64,000 nucleotides of DNA from Parabacteroides sp. TM07-1AC (GCF_003480915.1 NZ_QUKD01000001.1:992001-1056000), one strand, 5' to 3'. Positions 25,162-33,743 are shown, counted from the stretch's first letter. Numbers and translations are program-made. The notes: generated from the sequence alone by a model not told the origin.

Positions 25162-25493
25162 CTGTTACGGGTCCTTCCTTTTGGTACCTCAATCTTGTTT
25201 CCAATCAGCTCCGCTTTCTCCGGTTCTCCACCTTCCCTATACAGCCGTTTTGCCGTAGCCTCGTACCACGAACGGGGATAGGTAACGGATAGCTTGTTTT
25301 CCGTGAAGTCCGGCAGACCGCCGACCATCGAATAGAGGTCGGCTGCCACCAGCTTTTGTTTTTGAATATCGATCGTCTTACTATCTTCTGTACCTTCAAA
25401 ACCGCGTCCCGGTAAAACGACGTTATCCAAAAACTCCTCACAGTCGGACAGACCGGGATAAGCAAGTATTGTATCTCGAATCGTCTTAGTCAT
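25155..25493 (-). CDS. head-tail adaptor protein
   Basis: 112 residues (MTKTIRDTILAYPGLSDCEEFLDNVVLPGRGF...). The helical N-terminus and the segment LVAADLYSMVGGLPDFTENKLSVTYPRSWYE resemble gp6-type adaptors that bind the portal ring. It lies directly after the capsid gene. Confidence 0.55.
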   Translation of the reverse strand: MTKTIRDTILAYPGLSDCEEFLDNVVLPGRGFEGTEDSKTIDIQKQKLVAADLYSMVGGLPDFTENKLSVTYPRSWYEATAKRLYREGGEPEKAELIGNKIEVPKGRTRNRW

Positions 25494-25498
25494 AATTG

Positions 25499-26683
25499 TT
25501 ACTCCCCGTCTGTAGTATCCTGAATTGTCTGGTCTTCCGGATCAACGGTTTCGCCCAAGAATGTTGCCGGAATATCGTCTGTACCCTCGGTATCCTCGGA
25601 AGCGTTCCAATCTTTACCATCCACCTTCATAATAAACATCGCATCCGGGTCGTTCACGACAGGAATAGCATTCGCCTCCGCTTTTGTCCATTCCTTGAAC
25701 GGTTCCAGCTCAGACCACTTGGTTACCAATACCCAATCCTGCTTGACCATGAGGGCAATCTTCTGCAAGGTAGCGGAAGACTCGGCTGCAATCGGTCCGT
25801 GCTGGATATCTCCGACTTTCAAATCTTCCAGGAAGCATACACGTTTACGTTCCCAGGGATTGATTGTTTTACGACGATGGGCACTGTCTTCGATACGGAC
25901 TGCTGGATTCACGGTGATAATCTTCACCGGAATCTCCTGTTCGGCCAGATATTCGTTGATGAGATTCTTTGTTACCAATATCTTGGAAGACGAATTAACC
26001 CATGCCTTTAACGTGTCGAACGTGGATTTCTGTTTCTTTAGCAAAGAGAAATCAGCCACGTGCATCACTACATAGCGGATCGTCACCCCTTCGGCAGAAG
26101 CAGCAACAACCGTATCTTCGATATCCTGCAAGCCGTTGGCAGTTGAAGCGTTGCTCCAATCTACAGAAGATTTACGCTGGTTCTTCTTCGGCATACCACA
26201 CCCAACAAACTCGGCCGTTACAACACCACCATTATTCTTGGCTGACAGATGGAATCCGGCACGGCTCATAAGTTGCATACACCACCATTCGAAACGGGCA
26301 CGGACGGAATTATATACAAAATCCTGATCTTTGAAAGCCAGATTCAATAACGCCAACTGGTCCGCGTCGCCCTGCGCGTCACGTTCCAATTGTTTGTACT
26401 CGTTGTAATCGCTTTCGTTCATACCACGCTTAACGGCCGTCTTCGGAATATCACCGGACAACTTGCTGATCACCTCGCGCGTCTTCTGCGGAGCGGAAGC
26501 GTCGAAAGAGATCACGTCGGCCATTACCGGAGCGCCCTTCTCGCCGGTCAGTGTCTCCCACTTCAACGAAGTCTTTCTTTTTACCCCGAAGAAGTTCGGG
26601 AAAACGACCGGTTTCACATGGCGGGTATTCAAACGAGCCGCCATATTCTTTTTATTCACCTGCTTAATTAAACTTCTTTCCAT
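25499..26683 (-). CDS. major capsid protein (capsid-E-like)
   Basis: 394 residues. The N-terminus MERSLIKQVNKKNMAARLNTRHV, the YNSVRARFEWWCMQLMSRAGF block and the PVKIITVNPAVRIED...INPWERKRVCFLED segment fit the phage major capsid protein E family (HK97-like fold). It is the largest head protein, placed after scaffold and decoration genes. No sign of a protease domain. Confidence 0.75.
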   Translation of the reverse strand: MERSLIKQVNKKNMAARLNTRHVKPVVFPNFFGVKRKTSLKWETLTGEKGAPVMADVISFDASAPQKTREVISKLSGDIPKTAVKRGMNESDYNEYKQLERDAQGDADQLALLNLAFKDQDFVYNSVRARFEWWCMQLMSRAGFHLSAKNNGGVVTAEFVGCGMPKKNQRKSSVDWSNASTANGLQDIEDTVVAASAEGVTIRYVVMHVADFSLLKKQKSTFDTLKAWVNSSSKILVTKNLINEYLAEQEIPVKIITVNPAVRIEDSAHRRKTINPWERKRVCFLEDLKVGDIQHGPIAAESSATLQKIALMVKQDWVLVTKWSELEPFKEWTKAEANAIPVVNDPDAMFIMKVDGKDWNASEDTEGTDDIPATFLGETVDPEDQTIQDTTDGE

Positions 26684-26701
26684 ATATCTGATTTTAATGG
26701 A

Positions 26702-27310
26702 TTACACAAAACGGATAAACGACATTAATGCCTTCAGGTCCTTATCTACCGGAAACGGCATACAGGATTCGTTTACCGTACCTCTTACCAATAATCCGGA
26801 CTGCTGGTTGGCTACAGTCAAGTCGACTTTATTCATCGTGACGACCAATTCGCCATCATAAGGCAACTTGGCGGCTTTCGCAGCTTGCTTGTCTTTAGCC
26901 TGAACCAATACCAAACCTTTTGCAGCAGCACCTATAGTCGCTTCCAACGTGATCGTATCGAAATTCGCATTGCTCTTATCAATAGCCGTGATTTTATCGG
27001 ATGCGCCTGTCAACGATCCACCAACCGTAACGAAGTCACCCACACCGAACAGATGGTTCTTAGCCACCTTATACGCTGTCGCATCGGCTGCAGCAGCTTC
27101 CGAAACCGTAGCCGTCTTCAATACATGAAACAGCCCTGTTTCCGGATCTTTTACTACAATTACAATCGGAGGCAGTTCGTCCAACGCCTTGCCATTGAAC
27201 AAAGCATTCTGCAAATCCCGACGGTCAATCGTACCGCCACCAATCACATCCTCAATAATCTTTTCAATTCCGGGAGGATACTGGAATTCTCTTTCTCTTT
27301 TTCTGTACAT
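26702..27310 (-). CDS. head decoration or head fibre protein (candidate)
   Basis: 202 residues. An N-terminal coil-like part (QYPPGIEKIIEDVIGGGTIDRRDLQNAL) is followed by a beta-rich domain (VGDFVTVGGSLTGASDKITAID, FDTITLEATIGAAAKGLVLVQA). Size and position between scaffold and capsid genes suggest a decoration/head-fibre protein. It could also be a capsid stabiliser of another family. Confidence 0.55.
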   Translation of the reverse strand: MYRKREREFQYPPGIEKIIEDVIGGGTIDRRDLQNALFNGKALDELPPIVIVVKDPETGLFHVLKTATVSEAAAADATAYKVAKNHLFGVGDFVTVGGSLTGASDKITAIDKSNANFDTITLEATIGAAAKGLVLVQAKDKQAAKAAKLPYDGELVVTMNKVDLTVANQQSGLLVRGTVNESCMPFPVDKDLKALMSFIRFV

Positions 27311-27330
27311 AACGTTACACTTTACTTGGA

Positions 27331-28023
27331 TTATTCAATACCCAGGTTTACCACACCGGGATTATTCGTATTACTGTCGACATCCTGATCCATCAGCTTC
27401 GCCCAATCCGCTTCGGAACGCTCCGGAAGATCCACGGAACCGGGAGCATAATCACCACGAGCCACAGCATCATCAATAGCCTTTTGCTGGATTCCGGTAT
27501 ATTCTTCGGACAGCACCTTAATCTGGTCCTCGATGGACGTTTCAGAAGCCAAATCCACACGTCCCAGCCAGTTATCCGGAAGATTGGCATCTTTCAACTG
27601 CTTACGAACTGCTTCTTTCTTAGCCTCGTTTGTCGAGTTTGTAATAGAGTCACCCACCTTCTTGGCCATATCATCGACGCTCTTCTTCATACTTTCCAGA
27701 TAAGCTCTGACTTCCGGACTAAGACCCTTCAACAACTCTTCTTCCGTTTTCTTATCCTTGTCCTTATCCGGATCTTCTACCGGTTTACCGTCCTTCAATC
27801 CATGTTTAGCTTCGTATGCAGCGACAGCAGCGGTTTCAGCCGTATTTTTCGCTTCGTTTTCCGCTTCCTGGATTGCCGGAAGAACATTATCTTTGAATAG
27901 ATCGACATAAGCCTCCAATCCTTCAGCCTTTTCTATTTTGAACGTCTTCTGAATACGTTCCGCATACTTTTCGGACACGCCTTTTGTCTTACATGCCGCC
28001 TTGATTAAATCTAAAATTGTCAT
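27331..28023 (-). CDS. capsid scaffolding protein
   Basis: 230 residues from the ATG at 28023 (MTILDLIKAACKTKGVSEKYAERI). The sequence is highly charged and helical (EAENEAKNTAETAAVAAYEAKHG; KTEEELLKGLSPEVRAYLESMKKSVDDMAKKVGDS), typical of DUF4355-like scaffolds that guide capsid assembly and are then lost. The position right before the decoration and capsid genes supports this. It begins a transcription unit with a TAAAATATAA element 15 nt upstream. Confidence 0.72.
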   Translation of the reverse strand: MTILDLIKAACKTKGVSEKYAERIQKTFKIEKAEGLEAYVDLFKDNVLPAIQEAENEAKNTAETAAVAAYEAKHGLKDGKPVEDPDKDKDKKTEEELLKGLSPEVRAYLESMKKSVDDMAKKVGDSITNSTNEAKKEAVRKQLKDANLPDNWLGRVDLASETSIEDQIKVLSEEYTGIQQKAIDDAVARGDYAPGSVDLPERSEADWAKLMDQDVDSNTNNPGVVNLGIE

Positions 28024-28037
28024 AACCGTTTTCTGTT

Positions 28038-28047
28038 TAAAATATAA
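28038..28047 (-). promoter_or_regulatory. late-promoter-like element before the scaffold gene
   Basis: Plus strand TAAAATATAA, 15 nt before the ATG at 28023. Divergent from the plus-strand promoter at 28065-28096. Confidence 0.55.
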
Positions 28048-28064
28048 GTGAGGGAAAGTTTTTT

Positions 28065-28096
28065 CTTGCAAAATCCAAAATAAGTACTCATCTTTG
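28065..28096 (+). promoter_or_regulatory. plus-strand promoter of a small transcription unit
   Basis: CTTG, exactly 20 nt, then CATCTTTG: close to the Bacteroidetes TTTG-N20-TAnnTTTG promoter. Transcription would start near 28102, just before the first GACCAAGGAACA repeat. Confidence 0.5.
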
Positions 28097-28119
28097 TGGC
28101 GTTCAACGACCAAGGAACA

Positions 28120-28263
28120 ATGTTTTATCATATGAATTTTCCGTGTAGGATTTTTTATGCCCGTATCCCAAGTATAAAGATATTAGGCTGTCAAAATCCC
28201 TACTACGTTACCTATACGTATAATTCGTATAAAACGTGTTCCTTGGTCGGAATGGGAGGCTGA
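28120..28263 (+). CDS. possible 47-aa ORF of the small plus-strand unit
   Basis: ATG at 28120 to TGA at 28263 encodes 47 residues (MFYHMNFPCRIFYARIP... ending CSLVGMGG), Tyr- and Cys-rich. Support comes from the promoter upstream and the terminator hairpin directly at the stop, not from any family. The transcript may equally be a non-coding RNA: its ends carry complementary 12-mers and it would fold on itself. Confidence 0.3.
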   Translation: MFYHMNFPCRIFYARIPSIKILGCQNPYYVTYTYNSYKTCSLVGMGG

Positions 28264-28274
28264 CAGCCTTTTTT
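28252..28274 (+). terminator. terminator of the small plus-strand unit
   Basis: GGCTG-a-CAGCC followed by TTTTTT at the stop codon of the 47-aa ORF. Confidence 0.6.
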
Positions 28275-28299
28275 GTATCTTATAATTTCATTAGTAAAA

Positions 28300-28533
28300 A
28301 TGACCAAGGAACATGAAATTACAAGCGGTATGAACAATAGTAATACCACAAGTACGTCCACCCACGAAACGGGTAAGTACTCCACACCAGAACTACAAGC
28401 TGCATTCAATACCGGCCGAGAGATAGGAAGAACCGAAGGAATGCTATACTACATCAAGCACACTTCTGAGAATATGCAAAAGGAGGCAGAGAAATTAAAT
28501 TCGAAACTACAGGCACAAAAAGCGAAAGTATAA
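28300..28533 (+). CDS. small plus-strand protein inside the structural genes
   Basis: 77 residues from the ATG at 28300. The first 25 are polar and Ser/Thr-rich (NNSNTTSTSTHETG); the rest is helical and basic (ELQAAFNTGREIGRTEGMLYYIKHTSENMQKEAEKLNSKLQ), probably a coiled coil. It is transcribed against the surrounding head genes. The start region contains a 12-mer that is exactly complementary to part of the small upstream transcript. Confidence 0.5.
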   Translation: MTKEHEITSGMNNSNTTSTSTHETGKYSTPELQAAFNTGREIGRTEGMLYYIKHTSENMQKEAEKLNSKLQAQKAKV

Positions 28534-28545
28534 TAGAGATATTAC

Positions 28546-28626
28546 GTGGCAATTGAGTAAACAATTTAGAGGGCATCGGGTGTATTCTGTAAATTGCCAC
28601 TTTACTACAGAATCCCCGTTGCCCTC
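28546..28626 (-). other. pseudoknot-like nested inverted repeats after the minor head gene
   Basis: On the minus strand, GAGGGCA/TGCCCTC encloses ATTCTGTA/TACAGAAT. The loop of the inner stem holds GTGGCAATT, which is complementary to AATTGCCAC just downstream. The three pairings (7, 8 and 9 bp) are exact and form an H-type pseudoknot layout. Confidence 0.6.
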
Positions 28627-28633
28627 ATTTTCT

Positions 28634-29524
28634 TTAATGAAGCAACCATTCAGCGAACTCCTCATGATCCATCATAACGGGCGTAGCTATGCAAATGCAA
28701 AACGGATGCCATCCGGTAAACTTGAAGTTTTTCGGGTACTGACCAGTCTTGCCATCACATACAGGACATGGACCGTGATTTGAAGGAGAACGTTCTACTT
28801 CTATTCCGGTCACAAAGTCCATATTTTGCCAACGTTCGTAATCGGCAGTTCGAAACGCTTTATTTGTTTCCGTTGCTGCTAGTCGAAGGGTATTTTTGTA
28901 AGACGAGCGATAAACACCCTGCCCCGGATGATAGTCTTTCATTGGCTGGGATAGAACCAGCTTCCCATTCGCATCCCTTACCCGTCGGAAACGACGGTTG
29001 GGTTCGTTTAGCAATTGCCGTATATCTTGGCTGATCAACGCTGCCGGACGGCCGGAGGACAGACCCGAAGAAAGATAATATTCCAGATTATCCATAGTTC
29101 CATCCGTTATATCCCAGACACGGGAGGATATAGTTTTGCCAAATTCATCTTTACGCTTCAACAGGGTATTCAGCGCATCGGCATTTCGGGAAAACAACTT
29201 TTCCCTTAGCGTAGTGGATATAGCCATATCCTTGATATAACCTGTTACAAGCTCATCAGCTTTCTTATTCCCCAAATTCCATACATCGGTCGCCGTATTG
29301 GATATATTGCTGACTAACTGACTATGCAAATCATCCAACAGCCGTTCGATTTGCTTCTCTATGGCAGCATTACCTATCCACACCCGGTCGCCACCATGAT
29401 CCGACCATTTAACCAAAAGAGGCCCAACCCTACGGACAAACTCGTCAAACGAATATTTGATACAGCCTTGCTGCCGGAACAAACGTTGTAGGAACTGTTG
29501 TTCATGAAACGATAGTTCTTTCAT
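28634..29524 (-). CDS. minor head protein (Mu gpF/SPP1 gp7-like)
   Basis: 296 residues. The C-terminal signature is clear: RLAATETNKAFRTADYERWQ and the zinc-binding SNHGPCPVCDGKTGQ...WHPFCICIATPV. These proteins sit at the portal and help in head morphogenesis or DNA ejection. The start overlaps the portal stop by 4 nt. Long helices fill the N-terminal half. Confidence 0.88.
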   Translation of the reverse strand: MKELSFHEQQFLQRLFRQQGCIKYSFDEFVRRVGPLLVKWSDHGGDRVWIGNAAIEKQIERLLDDLHSQLVSNISNTATDVWNLGNKKADELVTGYIKDMAISTTLREKLFSRNADALNTLLKRKDEFGKTISSRVWDITDGTMDNLEYYLSSGLSSGRPAALISQDIRQLLNEPNRRFRRVRDANGKLVLSQPMKDYHPGQGVYRSSYKNTLRLAATETNKAFRTADYERWQNMDFVTGIEVERSPSNHGPCPVCDGKTGQYPKNFKFTGWHPFCICIATPVMMDHEEFAEWLLH

Positions 29525-30990
29525 TCTCCATATCCCATTGTTAAGCCGATCATATTATTTCGCTGCACTGCTGTATCCTCTTCTTTCTCCAGCAGCTTCA
29601 TTTCTTCCTCCAAATCTTCTGTTAATGGAGAACGGGCAGTGACTGTCCGCTGAGCGTTGATAGGCTTACCGCCATTAGCGATGGATAAGGTTTGCAGGGT
29701 TTCAGCCAAATCATCCGGAAGTATAGAGCCAAATTCCACATCAATCAAGTTGTTTACCAGCTGGGGACGATACTTGATATTGGTTATATTGCAAATCCCG
29801 GCAAGCACGACCGAAATACAACGCTGAACTACCGGCCCGAATACCTCCATATTATCACTAGCCTTAATAGTGGCATCCATCAACATAAATTTGCGGGCAA
29901 CACCGGACAAATCACCAATACCTTTCAAGTTATCAAAAGAAAGGTCGGGAGTAGATGTGCCTGAATACTGCTCATTTTTCGTTTCTTCCAGCTCCTTATC
30001 AACAGACGGCTGGGAGCCGGTCCATGTCAAATAATCCGCATCACCATGGTATTCCTTACCGGTCACCTCGTCGACCTTAATAGGAAAGTTGATGTCTTTA
30101 CCGGTTGTCTCCTTGGATGGTAAATCTGAATCTCCGTACGACTTCAAAATCGGCTCGGCAAAATAATCGTTAGTATCGGCCATACGGGACAAGCGCATTT
30201 CCCGCGCATCCATAATGCCGGCCACTTCATCCCATTCAGGCTGGAATACATCTGCATACACGACCGGAATCTTACCAAATAGGTTTGGAACCTCTTTTAT
30301 AACCCAGCCGCCCATCTCATCAATAGCTGTTATAATCTTATCGGCTGTCCAGATAGTGCAACTATTCCGGAGCATACCATTAGAATTTACCTGGTAACGA
30401 TGAATGAAAGCATCCAAATCGTCGTTATCGTCAAAGTGAGGATAAAACTCGGAAAAGGTATTTGCATTACGGGGAACAGAAAGCGTCTTTACCTTTAGCT
30501 CTGTAACCAGCTTTCCATCCAGTCCTTTTGATATATAAGGATAAAATACAAGGGCGGCCTTACTCTCGGAAAGTACCTTTCTGGCAAATGATTTTAAGAC
30601 AGACTGCATCTTCAGCTTGCGTTCCCAAACACGTTTGAACTCCTGAAAGCCATCGTTCTGTTCTGTACCTGTAATAGTCATCTTCCCTCCAAATAGGAAG
30701 GCTGTGGACGTTCGAACTTCCTTCTTCGGGAAATTGGTAACAATGCGTGCAACATCAACAATCTTATCCTCCAGGCGCAAAGGATTTCCTTTATCATCCA
30801 GCAGTGTGTCTGAATAAACAGCTAATCGCTTAGGTTCACGCCAGCCAACAGAGGTTTTACGACGACGACGCTCACCGTGATATTCATTGTAGTATTCCCT
30901 TGTGTCACGGTATTCAATGGCATCAACGCAGAGAGAGCTAACCACCTGACCGAAGTCGTCATTTGCTAAAATTTCGCTTATACTGGGCAT
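29521..30990 (-). CDS. phage portal protein (SPP1 gp6-like)
   Basis: 489 residues, normal length for the family. Recognisable blocks: the YYNEYHGERRRRK basic N-terminus, VRTSTAFLFGGKMTITG, a central FGKIPVVYADVFQPEWDEVAGIMDAREMRLSRMADTNDYFAEP wing/stem region, and SGVARKFMLMDA. The dodecameric portal is the DNA entry and exit pore. It starts a transcription unit behind a terminator with a TAAAATATAA element 13 nt before the ATG. Confidence 0.9.
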   Translation of the reverse strand: MPSISEILANDDFGQVVSSLCVDAIEYRDTREYYNEYHGERRRRKTSVGWREPKRLAVYSDTLLDDKGNPLRLEDKIVDVARIVTNFPKKEVRTSTAFLFGGKMTITGTEQNDGFQEFKRVWERKLKMQSVLKSFARKVLSESKAALVFYPYISKGLDGKLVTELKVKTLSVPRNANTFSEFYPHFDDNDDLDAFIHRYQVNSNGMLRNSCTIWTADKIITAIDEMGGWVIKEVPNLFGKIPVVYADVFQPEWDEVAGIMDAREMRLSRMADTNDYFAEPILKSYGDSDLPSKETTGKDINFPIKVDEVTGKEYHGDADYLTWTGSQPSVDKELEETKNEQYSGTSTPDLSFDNLKGIGDLSGVARKFMLMDATIKASDNMEVFGPVVQRCISVVLAGICNITNIKYRPQLVNNLIDVEFGSILPDDLAETLQTLSIANGGKPINAQRTVTARSPLTEDLEEEMKLLEKEEDTAVQRNNMIGLTMGYGE

Positions 30991-31002
30991 AATCGTTTAT
31001 GC

Positions 31003-31012
31003 TAAAATATAA
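31003..31012 (-). promoter_or_regulatory. late-promoter-like element before the portal gene
   Basis: Plus strand TAAAATATAA, 13 nt before the ATG at 30990; here it sits inside a small inverted repeat ATGCT...AGCAT (30999-31016). Confidence 0.55.
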
Positions 31013-31017
31013 GCATA

Positions 31018-31055
31018 AAAAAAGCGTGGCCTTAAAAATGACCACGCTTTTTTTA
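31018..31055 (-). terminator. terminator before the portal transcription unit
   Basis: Minus strand AAGCGTGGTC...GGCCACGCTTTTTTT: 10-bp stem with one wobble and a T7 run. The plus strand also has a T-rich tail. Confidence 0.8.
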
Positions 31056-31070
31056 TTTATTCTTACTCAT

Positions 31071-31502
31071 CTAACCCTTCTTTTTTCTTTCCTCTTCCGT
31101 TTGTAATTCTTCTCCAACTAAGTCAAAATACAAATTTTGAAATTGATGTAAATACTTTATTGAATTCGTCATAGGCAAAATAATAAAACCATTAGGGGCA
31201 ATATCTGTTACATAAAGAAGCATAAAAACACCATTATCTTTACCTATCCCCAATCCTAATTTATCTAAGATCTGTGTAGAATAATATTTTTGCCCTATCA
31301 AAGTGAAACCATAATCCAACAGTATGTTTTCATCAAGAGGAATAGGTTCTATAAAATGAATATCGCACGGATTTCCTTTAACATCGTCTAAACTTAAAAA
31401 AGCAGGTTGAATACAAAATACTTTTTTCCTTTCTTTTTTTAATGTTCTATTATCGGTTTTATAAACATAATTACCGATTCTTACTTCTCTAGTATCTATC
31501 AT
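31071..31502 (-). CDS. conserved mobile-element protein, unknown function
   Basis: 143 residues. The pattern MIDTREVRIGNYV at the start and KYLHQFQNLYFDLVGEEL near the end recurs in many Bacteroides phages and conjugative elements. The middle is beta-rich. The charged tail is QTEEERKKKG. It lies between the terminase and portal genes but is not a known packaging part, so it may be cargo. Confidence 0.65.
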   Translation of the reverse strand: MIDTREVRIGNYVYKTDNRTLKKERKKVFCIQPAFLSLDDVKGNPCDIHFIEPIPLDENILLDYGFTLIGQKYYSTQILDKLGLGIGKDNGVFMLLYVTDIAPNGFIILPMTNSIKYLHQFQNLYFDLVGEELQTEEERKKKG

Positions 31503-31537
31503 AATATTTTGATTTAATAATTTACAAAAATAATATA

Positions 31538-32980
31538 TTATCTGGATCTAGCAACCTGTCTAGTCCTATTACTTTGGCACAGACCGATAAATTCAACATT
31601 TTCAGCAAGGATAGTCATACCATCGGGTGCATCATCATGTTTATTGCCACCCTCTTTCTTGTAGCTGGTTAGAGCTTTCATAAACCGGTCATAGTCCGAA
31701 CCTTTCTTATACTCGCCTTCTTCCAGGAAATAGCAATGCTTCTTGATCCAACCAGATTTCAGCAAGATACGGGTTTCTTTATTGGCTGTGGTCGGCTTTG
31801 CCTGGATAATACATTTCTCGTTCTTTGCCTTTACAGCCTTGCGGACATTCAGGGCGAACAGACGGCCACCGTTATTGCTTTCGATACGCATATTGTCGCA
31901 GCGGGTGTCAAGAATCAAGGAAACTAACTTCGGTTCAGTAATCTCGACATTGTCTTTCGTAAACAGGACATCAGTAATGAAATACTTTGTACCGAATACT
32001 TTGGCAATCGGTGCACAAAAATCGTCGTCTCCTTCGTCGGCCACGTCTGTCGCACCAATGACGCCGTCCGGCTGTTTGCCCTCAATATCCGCCAGCTTGA
32101 ATCGATTGAGCTCTGATTTAGGAAATAACAATCCTATTGCCTCGATCGGCTCCTGCATATACTCAGCACACCAAATCATGTCCTCTGTTTCTTCCCGTAG
32201 TTCTCGGTAATATTCCGTCGTATGTACGTCCTCGCAGAATGATTCGTCGTTTTCATCTAAGGCAGAGATACGAATAATCTCGTCATACTTCCCCACCTCT
32301 TCCATACGGCCGAGCACATCTGTAGCCGACCAGCGAGTACCAATATCAATAGAACAACAGTTCCCCTCGATACGGGAATCGTGCGTTCCCTGTTTCCAGC
32401 TCCAGACTTTTTCATTGTTGGTGTCAGATAAGGCATCTTCCAAACTCTTGTACAAGTCGTCGGTCATGGCAAGCATGGATGCACCGAAACCGATCACCGT
32501 ACCTCCAACACCAGCACCGAAGTAACTTACCTGCCGGGCAGCGTCCAGACTCCAACCATGGACGTTTTGCTTATCACCACGTAGCTTTACATCGGGAAAT
32601 ACTTCTTTAAATCTGGAAGACCGGACAATATCGCGCGTATCATAGGAAAGCTTATTGTACAGAGTATCGGAGCAGCAGTTACGCATAACCGATTCCTCCG
32701 GGAAGTGCCCCAGCATCCAGGCAATGAAAAGTGACGAAATGTAAGACTTTCCGGCACGAGGTGGCATACTCACGGCGAGCCGATAAATCGTTTTGTCAGA
32801 ATAAGACTTATATACACGCGTGAAGGCATCGGCTACCTGTTTTAGAAAAAGTCGATTTGCAAAGAATTTCGGATCATAATACAAGCAGTATGACCAAAAA
32901 TCATTTTTCGCCTTCCGGCGTCTTAGCACATCCGCTGCTTCCGCCATCAACAACAATATTTCTCTTCTGTTTTTCTCCAT
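31538..32980 (-). CDS. terminase large subunit
   Basis: 480 residues. Walker A PPRAGKS at residues 73-79 and Walker B within SMLAMTDDL; the nuclease domain shows GATDVADEGDDD and RIESNNGG (acidic metal-binding residues of the RNase H-like fold). It powers DNA translocation and makes packaging cuts. The start overlaps the small-subunit gene by 80 nt. Confidence 0.95.
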   Translation of the reverse strand: MEKNRREILLLMAEAADVLRRRKAKNDFWSYCLYYDPKFFANRLFLKQVADAFTRVYKSYSDKTIYRLAVSMPPRAGKSYISSLFIAWMLGHFPEESVMRNCCSDTLYNKLSYDTRDIVRSSRFKEVFPDVKLRGDKQNVHGWSLDAARQVSYFGAGVGGTVIGFGASMLAMTDDLYKSLEDALSDTNNEKVWSWKQGTHDSRIEGNCCSIDIGTRWSATDVLGRMEEVGKYDEIIRISALDENDESFCEDVHTTEYYRELREETEDMIWCAEYMQEPIEAIGLLFPKSELNRFKLADIEGKQPDGVIGATDVADEGDDDFCAPIAKVFGTKYFITDVLFTKDNVEITEPKLVSLILDTRCDNMRIESNNGGRLFALNVRKAVKAKNEKCIIQAKPTTANKETRILLKSGWIKKHCYFLEEGEYKKGSDYDRFMKALTSYKKEGGNKHDDAPDGMTILAENVEFIGLCQSNRTRQVARSR

Positions 32981-33473
32981 TGATAAAATCCTCTAATTGT
33001 TCGTCTGTCATTCCTTCAAACTTACTAACAGGCGTATTACTATTAAAATTAGTATCCTGTCTATTCTTCCAACGTTCCGGATTTCCATTTGTCAGAGTAA
33101 AAATGATCGCAGCAGTATCTGGTTGTATATGCTTCTTAACTATCGTTTTTTCTTTAATCTTTGGTTTCTGCTTCTCTTTACCTGTTTCATCAATGATCGG
33201 TTTCCCACTATCTACATATACTGTTTTCGACTCTTCAACATCATACCCTTGAATTTTCTTCAAAAGGGATTTCTGTGCTTCTGCAACAAAGAACTGCATA
33301 CGGTCATCTTCTGCCTTTTTTATAGAGTCGGAAAAGTCGGATTTTGTTTTTATCCAAGTATGGTATGTATCTTTGTGAATACCGACCAAATCGCAGATTT
33401 CGGCAATAGTATAGCTATCCTCCCGGATGAGAGAACAAATCCGATCAACTAAACTTTTACTATACTTTGCCAT
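32901..33473 (-). CDS. terminase small subunit
   Basis: 190 residues. The N-terminal helix-turn-helix (LVDRICSLIREDSYTIAEICDLVGIHKDTYHTWIKTKSDF) binds the packaging site; the middle has SLLKKIQGYDVEESKTVY and PDTAAIIFTLTNGNPERWKNRQ, typical of phBC6A51-like small terminases. It lies directly upstream of the large subunit. Confidence 0.9.
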   Translation of the reverse strand: MAKYSKSLVDRICSLIREDSYTIAEICDLVGIHKDTYHTWIKTKSDFSDSIKKAEDDRMQFFVAEAQKSLLKKIQGYDVEESKTVYVDSGKPIIDETGKEKQKPKIKEKTIVKKHIQPDTAAIIFTLTNGNPERWKNRQDTNFNSNTPVSKFEGMTDEQLEDFINGEKQKRNIVVDGGSSGCAKTPEGEK

Positions 33474-33478
33474 TTACT

Positions 33479-33709
33479 TTACTCCTCCTTATCTTCCTTG
33501 CTGAACTTGAACATGGAGTCCGCCATATCAAGACAGTTCTCCAATTCATTCACTATAGCTTTCAACTCAATGTACTTGCGCTTGTCTACCGTTGTAGATA
33601 GACTCTCTACCCCATTCATCTTTATTTCCAGTTCCGCAAGTTGCTGACGCTTACGCTCCAATCTCTTAGACAATACATCTCTATAAATCATACACAGTTT
33701 TATTTTCAT
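33479..33709 (-). CDS. small coiled-coil phage protein
   Basis: 76 residues, largely helical (RLERKRQQLAELEIKMNGVE and KYIELKAIVNELENCLDMADSMF). Its start has a strong ribosome-binding site (AAGGAG) 8-10 nt upstream. It abuts the terminase small subunit gene. The function is unknown. Confidence 0.6.
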   Translation of the reverse strand: MKIKLCMIYRDVLSKRLERKRQQLAELEIKMNGVESLSTTVDKRKYIELKAIVNELENCLDMADSMFKFSKEDKEE

Positions 33710-33743
33710 GGCGAATCTCCTTTTTTGTTATTCGCCAAAGTTA

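Larger units (their letters stand above)
28108..28313. repeat. 12-bp repeat GACCAAGGAACA, two direct and one inverted copy
   Basis: Direct copies at 28108-28119 and 28302-28313, inverted copy TGTTCCTTGGTC at 28237-28248. The first abuts the ATG of the 47-aa ORF and the third covers codons 1-5 of the next plus-strand gene. Confidence 0.9.

Noticed and set aside
25496..26011. 171-aa plus-strand ORF
   Set aside because: Antisense shadow of the major capsid gene.
28212..28409. 65-aa minus-strand ORF
   Set aside because: Lies across the plus-strand unit and the 28300 gene; it lacks a start signal and sits between units.
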